From: Hadesarchaea archaeon
GTDB taxonomy: Archaea > Hadarchaeota > Hadarchaeia > Hadarchaeales > Hadarchaeaceae
Length of the DNA stretch: 34,839 nucleotides
Direction: 5' to 3'
Assembly (NCBI GenBank): GCA_030672285.1
Contig: DAOVGS010000044.1
Location: forward strand, 1 to 34,839
Program-made: the position numbers and the translations under genes
Part shown: positions 24,202-30,539 of the stretch, one piece after another
Layout of the letters: the number at the start of each line of letters is the position of its first letter
How positions within the stretch are numbered: position 1 is the stretch's first letter
The notes under the pieces: generated by a model
Seen by the model: the letters and a program-made list of their open reading frames with translations, nothing else
Databases searched by the model: none
Told to the model about the DNA's origin: nothing

Positions 24202-25404
24202 ATGAAGCTAGCGTTCATCGACTGCAGCATCTCGGGCATCTCGGGCGACATGCTAACAGCTGCGCTCATTGACGCGGGCGCTCCCCCAAGGAAAGTTAAA
24301 AAGGCGATGCTAAGGGCGGGTAAACTCTTCGGCGATATCGAGGTCGGGGTCAAGCGGGTTCGAGTGAACGAGATCAAGGCGACACGCATCGAGGTCGAGA
24401 CGGAGGACGAGGGAGGGCGAACCTACGTGGAAATCGTGAAGCGGCTCAGGCGGCTTCCCATGCCGTCGAAGGTTGGGGGTGCCGTGTTCGAAACGCTCAG
24501 AACTCTCGCCCGCGCTGAAGCTCGCGTGCACGGCAAGCGCCTCGAGCGGCTCGTGTTGCACGAGGTCGGGGCCGCAGATGCGATCGCGGATGTCGTGGGC
24601 TGCTGCACGGCCGCGAACGAACTCGGATTCTTCAAGCGTAAGGTGTTGGCAAGTGAGGTGGCGGTTGGAAAGGGAACTACCACCTTTGTCCACGGCAAGC
24701 TTCCCCTGCCCGCCCCCGCTACCCTCGAAATTCTCAGGGGGAAGCCGACTCGGGGGGTTGCATCCAAGACCGAGCTCACCACGCCCACCGGGGCCGCCCT
24801 GCTCGCCACGCTCGCCGATCAGTTCGTCGAGGCGTACCCGGCGATGCGCATCGACGCGGTTGGCTACGGCGCGGGTGCACGGCGACTCCCCTCGCCGAAC
24901 CTGGTGCGTGTGTGCTTGGGCGAGGCGAGCGGGCGCGGGCCCAAGCTCCAAGAGATCGCGGTGCTCGAGACGAACGTCGACAAGGTTTCGGGCGAGGTCA
25001 TCGGCTACACGCTCGAAAAACTGCTTGCGGAGGGCGCGCTGGATGCGAGCGCTACCCCTATTATTATGAAGAAGGGAAGGCCCGGATTTTTAATCAAGGT
25101 GCTCGCGAAACCCGGGGATGCCGAACGACTCGCGCGCGTGCTGATGCTGGAGACCGGGACGCTCGGGGTTCGGGTGCTGCCGTCGGTGCACCGCTATGCG
25201 CTCGAGCGTGAGGTCGTGCGGGTCGACCTGAGGCTAGCCGGGCGCAAATTTAAGCCGCGCGTGAAGGTGGCGCGAGAGAGGGGGAAGCTAGTCGGTTTTG
25301 CCGCGGAGTACGAGGACGCAAAGCAGATAGCCGAGCGAACTGGCATCGGGTTGCGCGAAGTTATCGGGCGCGTTGAAGAAATTGCTCGAAAGAAAGTCAG
25401 ATGA
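24202..25404 (+). CDS. larC: LarC, nickel-pincer cofactor nickel insertase
   Basis: LarC inserts nickel into pyridinium-3,5-bisthiocarboxylic acid mononucleotide, giving the nickel-pincer cofactor of lactate racemase-type enzymes. The 400-residue chain has the N-terminal DCSISGISGDMLTAALIDAG, VLHEVGAADAIADVVG, GKGTTTFVHGKLPLPAPATLEIL, ELTTPTGAALL, VGYGAGARRLPSPNLVRV and ETNVDKVSGEVIGYTLEKL. It is one continuous frame, unlike the larC1/larC2 frameshift of Lactobacillus. ATG at 24202; TATA-like AATAAATTTAAGG lies near 24160. LarB, LarE and LarA are not in the window. Confidence 0.92.
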   Translation: MKLAFIDCSISGISGDMLTAALIDAGAPPRKVKKAMLRAGKLFGDIEVGVKRVRVNEIKATRIEVETEDEGGRTYVEIVKRLRRLPMPSKVGGAVFETLRTLARAEARVHGKRLERLVLHEVGAADAIADVVGCCTAANELGFFKRKVLASEVAVGKGTTTFVHGKLPLPAPATLEILRGKPTRGVASKTELTTPTGAALLATLADQFVEAYPAMRIDAVGYGAGARRLPSPNLVRVCLGEASGRGPKLQEIAVLETNVDKVSGEVIGYTLEKLLAEGALDASATPIIMKKGRPGFLIKVLAKPGDAERLARVLMLETGTLGVRVLPSVHRYALEREVVRVDLRLAGRKFKPRVKVARERGKLVGFAAEYEDAKQIAERTGIGLREVIGRVEEIARKKVR

Positions 25405-25434
25405 TTCCGGCCACGCCCGGCAATCCCTACGGGT

Positions 25435-25469
25435 GGACGAGCTGATCATCGCGCCCATGACGAATATTC
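25435..25469. repeat. Left flank repeats A and B
   Basis: Repeat A, GGACGAGCTGATCATC at 25435-25450, is identical to 28393-28408. Repeat B, GACGAATATTCAACGTC at 25459-25475, matches 28366-28382 at 15 of 17 positions. Both copies are in direct orientation and flank the beta-helix gene. Confidence 0.75.
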
Positions 25470-25506
25470 AACGTCACACATCAATGCACCCAACGTAAGA
25501 GATTTA

Positions 25507-25520
25507 AAAAAATAAAAAAA
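25507..25520 (-). terminator. T-tract terminator after the beta-helix gene
   Basis: On the minus strand a run TTTTTTTATTTTTTT follows the hairpin-bearing 37-nt repeat C (25527-25563), the expected place to end transcription from the beta-helix gene. Confidence 0.5.
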
Positions 25521-25526
25521 TGGGCA

Positions 25527-25563
25527 GGGTATAACACGCTGCTTTTCCGGTGTTAGAGTGGTA
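25527..25563 (-). repeat. 37-nt repeat C, left copy
   Basis: Identical to 28305-28341 at 33 of 37 positions without gaps. On the minus strand it reads TACCACTCTAACACCGG...GTGTTATACCC, with TAACAC/GTGTTA able to pair around a short loop, and is followed by a T-tract. All four differences lie in or next to the loop. Confidence 0.75.
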
Positions 25564-25610
25564 CCCTCCAGAACCTTTCCGGAAAATTTCAGACTGCTTC
25601 AGAATGCCCA

Positions 25611-25630
25611 TGGTGCGGGGGAGGGGATTT
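25611..25630 (-). repeat. Fragment resembling a tRNA-Leu 3' end (left)
   Basis: On the minus strand AAATCCCCTCCCCCGCACCA ends in a CCCCCGC acceptor strand, discriminator A and CCA, as in archaeal tRNA-Leu. The part before it (GCTTAA) no longer matches a T-loop, and no 5' half exists. A likely remnant of an attachment site or a dead tRNA gene. Confidence 0.5.
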
Positions 25631-25677
25631 TAAGCACCAATTTACCGGTAAAAATGAGACAGACATGCCACCAAAAT

Positions 25678-26913
25678 TTATCTCTTTCTAAGCATAAAGA
25701 CCAAGCCAATTGCAGCTGCGATCGCCACCACGCCCGCAACCACATACACAATGGGTATCCCCTCGGCTGGCGGCACTCCTTCTCCAGGCACCCTCGCGTA
25801 AAGTATCGCATACTCGCTCAGGCTCGTTATTTCTACGAAGACCTTGTTTGCCCCAGTGTCAACAGTTCCTCCTAGATTCTCCCAACTGCTGTCCATTTTC
25901 CTCCAAATCGCTAGATCCTCTTCCCTCCAGCCCGTTTGTAGATCAGCCTCGTCGTAGGGCAAAGTGATGATTGCCGGCAGGGCGAATGTCGTCCCAATTG
26001 GCCTAAGCTCGTAGGCTGAACCAACGATTGAATAGCCCGATGGCGGTGAAGGCGATACCGTCTCAACTGTAAATATAATGCTTTCCGAAAGTGCATTCGT
26101 GGGGACATCTAATCTCGCATTGTTGATTGTAATAGACCCGCCTGATGGCCCGATATTTGCGGCGGGCATTTCTGTAAATTCCTGCCAACCGCCGGGTATA
26201 ATAGTATTGTTTCTTATCACAACATTCTCGACATACCCAGAGGTATAGAGGGCACCATCGATAGTGTCACGAATGATGTTGTTTTCTACCAGTACATTGC
26301 TCGACGCAATGTAAATGCCCTTAATGTTACCATAGAGCTCGTTACCTACAATCTGAGCATAGGAAACCCCACCAAAGGAGCCCCCATATAGATTTATCCC
26401 ATAGAGGGAATCGGTAATTACGCAATTTTCAATAATTAAGACCCTTCCTGATTCAAAATTAAACCCTTGTCCAAAACCATATCCGGATCCGTGCAAGTCG
26501 CTATCCCGTATAATAACGGTTGAATTAGGGGCGGTATGAGTAAGAATACTCCAGTTCCACCTGGCCGCAGAAATTGTTGTCCTCTCAATCGTCAAGGTAG
26601 ATTCACCGCTCATCCAGATACTCGTATCAAAAAATTTGCTGTCTCGGATGGTAAGGAAACCGCCATCCAAGACCCTTATTATTCCAAACCAAGTTCCCCC
26701 CTCGATGACTTCTTGACCAGTAACTGTAAGGTCTATGAATTCCCCTGGCGGTAGTCCAGGTTCTACGGGGGGGGCATTTCGGGCACGGTCACTGACGACA
26801 CCGTTATCGGGCTCGAAAGAGGGTAACGATCCTCCCCTGCTGGTGGAACAGAAAAAGTTGTATCCCCTCCTTGATAAAGGCTCCAATAGTTGCCCTCCTC
26901 GTTCCAATCCCAC
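25678..26913 (-). CDS. C-terminal part of a split beta-helix surface protein (ZU5-like domain, membrane anchor)
   Basis: This 411-codon frame holds the second half of the protein begun at 28049. Its first 50 or so codons (MGLERGGQ...NAPPV) are an out-of-frame reading of the upstream part; real coding sense starts at about 26766 with VEPGLPPGEFIDLTV. Then come right-handed beta-helix rungs (LTIRDSKFFDTS, VLIIENCVITDSLYGINLYGG, NVLVENNIIRDTIDGALYTSG), a ZU5-like domain (GGSITINNARLDVPTNAL, ITLPYDEADL, LAIWRKMDSSWENLGG, VEITSLSEYAILYAR), and a C-terminal helix GIPIVYVVAGVVAIAAAIGLVFMLRKR that anchors it in the membrane. It has no start signal of its own, so it is made only if the frame is restored at the C-tract. 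The DNA is A+T-rich. Confidence 0.75.
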   Translation of the reverse strand: MGLERGGQLLEPLSRRGYNFFCSTSRGGSLPSFEPDNGVVSDRARNAPPVEPGLPPGEFIDLTVTGQEVIEGGTWFGIIRVLDGGFLTIRDSKFFDTSIWMSGESTLTIERTTISAARWNWSILTHTAPNSTVIIRDSDLHGSGYGFGQGFNFESGRVLIIENCVITDSLYGINLYGGSFGGVSYAQIVGNELYGNIKGIYIASSNVLVENNIIRDTIDGALYTSGYVENVVIRNNTIIPGGWQEFTEMPAANIGPSGGSITINNARLDVPTNALSESIIFTVETVSPSPPSGYSIVGSAYELRPIGTTFALPAIITLPYDEADLQTGWREEDLAIWRKMDSSWENLGGTVDTGANKVFVEITSLSEYAILYARVPGEGVPPAEGIPIVYVVAGVVAIAAAIGLVFMLRKR

Positions 26914-28049
26914 TGATTCTGACCCGTGTCATCGTAGGGGGATCCGATGAAGTTGTTGCCCCATATCTTATTTCCCGCTGAATCGTGAGCGATAATACTC
27001 CTTTCCCCTTCGATGTGATTGTTATTGATTTCGTTGTTGTCGGAGTGGTGAAAAAGAAAAACGCCATGCACACCAGCTAAAACACTATTTCCGTTAAGGA
27101 TATTGTTGCGGGAACCTGCGAGCAAGATTGCTTTGCCGTTCGGCGTTGTTATCTCGTTGTTAAGCAGACTGATATTATCAGCATGGTCGAGAAGCATGGC
27201 AATCGCGTACGGGTTTTCGCCTGCTGTAATTCGGTTATTTGCCACGATGTAGTTATAGGACCAAGTTAGTCCTATCCCTATCCACGCCCTGCTGATGTCA
27301 ATATCGTTTCCTACGATACGATTGCCTACGCTACTACTAAAACCCCAAATGACCACTTCCTGACTGTTATCCATGGTATTGTTCAAGATGGTGTTGTATG
27401 AGCCATCGATAGCAAGAGTAGTGTCAGTAGAGATGACATTACCCACAAGCTGATTGTGAGAAGAACCGATCCAGATGCCAATCACGTGCGACCACAAAGG
27501 TAATGTCGTCTCTTCCAGGAATACATTATAAGCAATAACATTATAGTCAGCCCCGGACCCTACATGCATGATTCTAGAATCCACATCCGTGGCGTAACAA
27601 AATAAGTTATTTTCAATGCGGTTGTAAGAGCTGAAGATTTCTATTATGGGCATCTCCCGCTCAGTGAAATAGCCGCTGTTTTGTATCGTGAGGTTGCTGA
27701 TGGTTACATTGTTTGCATTCACTCGGACTACAGTGGCTGATCTGTCGGTGTCAATTACGGTTGTATCCCTGTTTTCCCCAATAAGTGATATGGCTTTATC
27801 TACAACTAGCTGTTCATAGTACGTTCCTGAAGATACGAAGATGGTGTCCCTCGGATTTGCTGCGTTAATGGCTTCTTGTATTGTTGGGTAGTCTGTGGGA
27901 ACTCTAATGGTCGTTGGACTTGCTACTAGGGCAACTGATGGCAAACTTGAAGCCTGTTCTTTATGAACTTTGATCAGGAAGAAAGCGCCGATTCCCGCGA
28001 CGACAATGCATGCCGCCACTATTCCGACTATCGGGATTTTCACGTTCAT
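26763..28049 (-). CDS. N-terminal part of a split NosD-type beta-helix surface protein
   Basis: The frame starts at ATG 28049 with MNVKIPIVGIVAACIVVAGIGAFFLIKV, an N-terminal membrane anchor or signal peptide, then TIRVPTDYPTIQEAINAANPRDTIFVSSGTYYEQLVV, the hallmark start of NosD/periplasmic copper-binding and pectate-lyase-like beta-helix proteins. Rungs follow (NNVTISNLTIQNSG, YNRIENNLF, YNTILNNTM, NRIVGNDI, NNILNGNSV, NNEINNNHIEG), closing with NKIWGNNFI...NQWDWNEEGNYWSLY. It ends prematurely in VTVPEMPPP at a stop right after a run of eight C (26774-26767). With nine or six C it would run on into the frame at 25678, giving a protein of about 790 residues anchored at both ends. Extracellular, probably polysaccharide-binding or adhesive. 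Confidence 0.8.
   Translation of the reverse strand: MNVKIPIVGIVAACIVVAGIGAFFLIKVHKEQASSLPSVALVASPTTIRVPTDYPTIQEAINAANPRDTIFVSSGTYYEQLVVDKAISLIGENRDTTVIDTDRSATVVRVNANNVTISNLTIQNSGYFTEREMPIIEIFSSYNRIENNLFCYATDVDSRIMHVGSGADYNVIAYNVFLEETTLPLWSHVIGIWIGSSHNQLVGNVISTDTTLAIDGSYNTILNNTMDNSQEVVIWGFSSSVGNRIVGNDIDISRAWIGIGLTWSYNYIVANNRITAGENPYAIAMLLDHADNISLLNNEITTPNGKAILLAGSRNNILNGNSVLAGVHGVFLFHHSDNNEINNNHIEGERSIIAHDSAGNKIWGNNFIGSPYDDTGQNQWDWNEEGNYWSLYQGGDTTFSVPPAGEDRYPLSSPITVSSVTVPEMPPP
26767..26774 (-). other. C8 homopolymer at the frame break
   Basis: Eight consecutive C on the coding strand, directly before the stop of the N-terminal frame. With 3n C's, ATG-(CCC)n-GTA-GAA-CCT keeps both halves in frame. 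A candidate slipped-strand switch, or a sequencing or assembly miscount. Confidence 0.8.
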
Positions 28050-28145
28050 TTCAATCAATTCTGCTTAGAGTGGCGTCATAAAAAAGGTTGGGTCGTTTAT
28101 TCACCTCAAAGAAAATAGTTCATCGAAAACTATAACCGCAAGGAG

Positions 28146-28190
28146 CTATGCTGACGAGGGAACTATCGCGATAGCATTCGTCTTAGCATT
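28146..28190. repeat. Imperfect inverted repeat with perfect 12-bp core
   Basis: CTATCGCGATAG at 28163-28174 is a perfect palindrome. On either side ATGCTGACGA and TTCGTCTTAGCAT can pair with a bulge, extending it to about 45 bp. It lies 90 bp upstream of the beta-helix gene, beyond its promoter, and could be an operator or a recombination site. Confidence 0.45.
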
Positions 28191-28227
28191 CGGCTTTTTA
28201 CTAAATGCGCCAGCCATTTTTAACCTG

Positions 28228-28256
28228 TGGTGCGGGGGGGTTTGAACCCCCGAACC
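28228..28256 (-). repeat. Fragment resembling a tRNA-Leu 3' end (right)
   Basis: On the minus strand GGTTC-GGGGG-TTCAAAC-CCCCCC-GCACCA shows a T-arm with consensus loop TTCAAA and a GC-A-CCA end, but the T stem and acceptor strands are merged by loss of several bases. Upstream, TTTTAAGACCAAG and a hairpin ACCAAGA/TCTTGGT recall a tRNA-Leu(UAA) anticodon and variable region, but no D arm or 5' acceptor can be found. I read it as a dead tRNA or attachment-site remnant. Confidence 0.5.
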
Positions 28257-28289
28257 AAGACATCAATAAGCTTGTACTTCTTGGTCTTA

Positions 28290-28298
28290 AAACAAAAA
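28290..28298 (-). terminator. T-tract terminator after ubiA
   Basis: On the minus strand CTATTTTTTGTTTT follows the right copy of repeat C, about 110 nt past the ubiA stop. This is the same arrangement as at the end of the beta-helix gene. Confidence 0.45.
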
Positions 28299-28304
28299 AT
28301 AGTG

Positions 28305-28341
28305 GGGTATAACACGACGCTTTTTCGATGTTAGAGTGGTA
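28305..28341 (-). repeat. 37-nt repeat C, right copy
   Basis: Direct, ungapped copy of 25527-25563 with four differences. On the minus strand TAACAT...TGTTA can form a short stem and a T-tract follows. Confidence 0.75.
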
Positions 28342-28365
28342 TTCGACACATCCCTTTCTCGCAGC

Positions 28366-28408
28366 GACGAATATTCGACATCCCGTTACTTCGGACGAGC
28401 TGATCATC
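28366..28408. repeat. Right flank repeats B and A
   Basis: Repeat B GACGAATATTCGACATC (28366-28382) and repeat A GGACGAGCTGATCATC (28393-28408). Repeat A overlaps the ubiA stop codon by two bases. The order is B-A here and A-B on the left side, so single motifs are in direct orientation while their order is mirrored. Confidence 0.75.
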
Positions 28409-29231
28409 AAAGTTGGGCAAGCACGCCTGCCAAGAACGCGAGCAGCCCTAACCCCATCGCCATTTTGCACGCGAGCGATGCCCGCCCAGCAGCCTCGGGC
28501 TTCCGGCTCCGCACGATGACCACTGCCGCAACGATGAAAACTGCAACCGAAGAAGCTACAACTGCGAGGTACGGCCACCCAAAAATCCCGAGCACGTAGG
28601 GTAGGGGCGAGATGGCTACGGCGGCCCCTATGAAGCCTATTGCAAGCGCGGCCGCCTTGCCCGCACCGTAGCATAGCGGAAAAGTCCTAAACCCGAGCTT
28701 TTTGTCTCCCCGCATATCCTCGATTCCCTTGATGAGCTCCCGCCCGACCGTCGAGAGTGCCGCCATGATTGCTAGGATGCCAACCACTGAAATTTCCCCT
28801 ACCGCCAGACCGCCGAACAAAAACGTTGACCCGACCAAGTAACCGATTGTCAGGTTGCCAGCCAGACCGCGACGCTTGAGCTCTGCGGAATACGTGAAAA
28901 GGACCACCGAGTTCAAGAGGGCCAGCGCAAAGCATGGTGGGCTTATGAGGGTTGCCAGAACCACACCTGCCCCGAACAGGCAACCGGCAAGGATTACGGC
29001 CGTTCGCGCGCTCAGCCTGCCGGATGGTATCGGTCGGTGGGGACGGTTGATGGCGTCGATATCCCTATCAAAATAGTCGTTGACCGCGTTGCCCGCTCCG
29101 CTGATCAGGACTGCCGCTGCAAACGCCACCCCAGCCGCGTAAGGTAGTTCCCCACCACCCGCGACTACGGCCCCTATCAACACCGCCAAGCCCGCGAGCA
29201 AGCAGTTCAGGGGCCTGACGAGCTCGAACAT
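28407..29231 (-). CDS. UbiA-family prenyltransferase, likely digeranylgeranylglyceryl phosphate synthase
   Basis: An integral membrane prenyltransferase of 274 residues with about nine hydrophobic helices. The two Asp-rich motifs are NDYFDRDIDAINRPHRPIPSGR (helix 2-3 loop) and KGIEDMRGDKKLGFRTFP (loop 6-7). N-terminal ELVRPLNCLLAGLAVLIGA matches archaeal DGGGP synthases, which add the second geranylgeranyl chain to GGGP in lipid synthesis; egsA in this window makes the glycerol phosphate. I choose ATG 29231 because the TATA box (29259-29269) predicts a transcript start near 29238; GTG 29249 with GGTGA upstream is the alternative. Confidence 0.88.
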   Translation of the reverse strand: MFELVRPLNCLLAGLAVLIGAVVAGGGELPYAAGVAFAAAVLISGAGNAVNDYFDRDIDAINRPHRPIPSGRLSARTAVILAGCLFGAGVVLATLISPPCFALALLNSVVLFTYSAELKRRGLAGNLTIGYLVGSTFLFGGLAVGEISVVGILAIMAALSTVGRELIKGIEDMRGDKKLGFRTFPLCYGAGKAAALAIGFIGAAVAISPLPYVLGIFGWPYLAVVASSVAVFIVAAVVIVRSRKPEAAGRASLACKMAMGLGLLAFLAGVLAQL

Positions 29232-29258
29232 CGCTGGTAGGCGCGGCACCTATTCACC

Positions 29259-29269
29259 CTTATAAATTA
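29259..29269 (-). promoter_or_regulatory. TATA box of ubiA
   Basis: TAATTTATAAG on the minus strand. Its edge touches the first bases of the nurA-side element at 29268, so a protein bound there could affect both genes. Confidence 0.5.
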
Positions 29270-29288
29270 CTTTCGGTGACCTCTCTCC
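29268..29288 (+). promoter_or_regulatory. Candidate operator upstream of nurA-herA, shared with rpa-radA
   Basis: TACTTTC-GGTGACC-TCTCTCC, 16/21 identical to 15956-15976. It ends 10 bp before the nurA TATA box CTTAAATA (29299-29306), compared with 8 bp at rpa. The flanking sequences of the two promoters are otherwise unrelated. Confidence 0.55.
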
Positions 29289-29339
29289 CCCAAAGCCGCT
29301 TAAATACTCCTCCAAACCTCTCAAGCGGAGGGTGAAGAA

Positions 29340-30530
29340 ATGGATGCGAGCGATGGGGTGAGGAACCCAGATGTGGAAAGGAGCGCAAGTGCAGCGTTAC
29401 CCCTCACCTCTCTCCCCAGAGAACAAGCTGGGTTCGAGAGTACGCTCGCGAACATAGCGGAGCGGATACGTGAACAAGAGGGGCAAAGGCGAAAAGTTGC
29501 GGGGGCGCTCGCTGGGCTAAGGGACGTAACTTTGGAAGGCGTGGAAGAAATTATCGAACCTTCCCTCGTGAAACTGATTGAGCAAGATGCGCTCACGAAC
29601 CTGACGGTGGCGGGCGTTGACGGTGGGATGCTTGAGCAGCAGCTCCATGGCCTCGACCTCATCCTCTTGCGGGCGGTTGTTGCGATATTTCACTACCGCG
29701 AAGCTGGGCTGGAGTGGGCCGAGTACTTCCCAAGCGAAATGCCATTCCCCCGCCTGATCGATGTCGCGGAGCCGCTGGATGCCAGAGAATTTGAGCTCCT
29801 TGCCGGAATGGAACGTCAGCTAACCGAACTCGAACTCGCGACCGAGACGATTCAAGCAAATGAAGTGAAACTCCTGTTACTGGATGGCTCTGTAGTGCCC
29901 CAGTACATCGATCGCTTCCCCCACAACCAAAGCTTGCTTGAGCGCTACCACAAGCTCATCAATGCGTATACGAAGCTTTACAAGACCTGCGCGGGGTCGG
30001 GAGCCCTCCTTGCTGGCGCGGTCAAGGACAGCCGGGGCGGGCGCTTCATCGACATCCTCAGGCGCAAAGTGCTCCCAAGCTTAGGTGGCCTCGGGCTCAA
30101 GCAAAAGGAGCTGGAGGTCCTCGAGCGCTCGCGGGACACCGTTCTCCTCGACCATGTGCTCGGGGTGGGGGAGCGAACCTTCACCTTCCGCTACGTCGAG
30201 AAGCCTGCAAGCTATGTACTTCGCGACCTCGGTGGGTGGGCGGCGAGGGTTTATGCATTTTACCTCAAGACCGTGCCATTTGACCGCCCGCTGCGCGTGG
30301 AGTTCGTCGATTTCGTGGGCGAACCTGCTGGAACCGCCGACCGCATCGCCTCGCTCATCTACGCACTTTCATCCCACCACGATGCCTTCGGCCTTCCCTC
30401 GGTGCTCATCGAGGCGGATGCGTGCGCCCGCTTGGTCGAGGAGGACTTGAGCATCGTGCGCGACAGCATTGCGGATCGCCTCGGGCCCTCGGCATTGCTC
30501 GACCTGAGGCGGCACCGGAGACCATTCTGA
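29340..30530 (+). CDS. nurA: NurA 5'-3' nuclease
   Basis: NurA works with the HerA translocase to resect DNA ends with Mre11-Rad50 ahead of RadA loading. The 396-residue protein has the NurA/RNaseH-like motifs AGVDGGM (first catalytic Asp, near residue 93), LLLLDGSVVPQYIDRF (second Asp) and GLPSVLIEADACARL near the C-terminus. The N-terminal 30 residues are poorly conserved-looking. ATG at 29340 with GGGTGA 4 nt upstream. herA follows 9 bp downstream. Mre11 and Rad50 are not in the window. Confidence 0.92.
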   Translation: MDASDGVRNPDVERSASAALPLTSLPREQAGFESTLANIAERIREQEGQRRKVAGALAGLRDVTLEGVEEIIEPSLVKLIEQDALTNLTVAGVDGGMLEQQLHGLDLILLRAVVAIFHYREAGLEWAEYFPSEMPFPRLIDVAEPLDAREFELLAGMERQLTELELATETIQANEVKLLLLDGSVVPQYIDRFPHNQSLLERYHKLINAYTKLYKTCAGSGALLAGAVKDSRGGRFIDILRRKVLPSLGGLGLKQKELEVLERSRDTVLLDHVLGVGERTFTFRYVEKPASYVLRDLGGWAARVYAFYLKTVPFDRPLRVEFVDFVGEPAGTADRIASLIYALSSHHDAFGLPSVLIEADACARLVEEDLSIVRDSIADRLGPSALLDLRRHRRPF

Positions 30531-30539
30531 GGTGAGCGA

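Larger units (their letters stand above)
28059..28406. other. Gene-free 348-bp stretch between ubiA and the beta-helix gene
   Basis: It holds, from right to left on the minus strand: repeats A and B next to the ubiA stop, the 37-nt repeat C, a T-tract, the tRNA-like fragment, the inverted repeat, and the beta-helix gene promoter region (CTTTTTTATGACG). A 9-bp piece of repeat C, CCACTCTAA, recurs just before the beta-helix start (28067-28075). No protein-coding frame of merit is seen. Confidence 0.6.

Noticed and set aside
25678-28049. Two independent beta-helix genes with a 150-bp overlap
   Set aside because: The overlap region of the second frame has no beta-helix or signal-peptide character and no ribosome binding site; one gene with a frame break at C8 explains the data better.
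28225-28345. A complete intron-containing tRNA-Leu on the minus strand
   Set aside because: I could not find a D arm or a 5' acceptor strand matching the 3' end, and the T stem and acceptor are fused, so only a fragment is supported.
25405-28406. CRISPR array or IS element at the repeats
   Set aside because: The repeats occur only twice, are not regularly spaced, and no transposase, integrase or terminal inverted repeat is visible.
28201-28674. Minus-strand frame of 157 codons ending FGGSNPPAPQ
   Set aside because: It overlaps ubiA out of frame and runs through repeat C and the tRNA-like fragment; there is no protein character.
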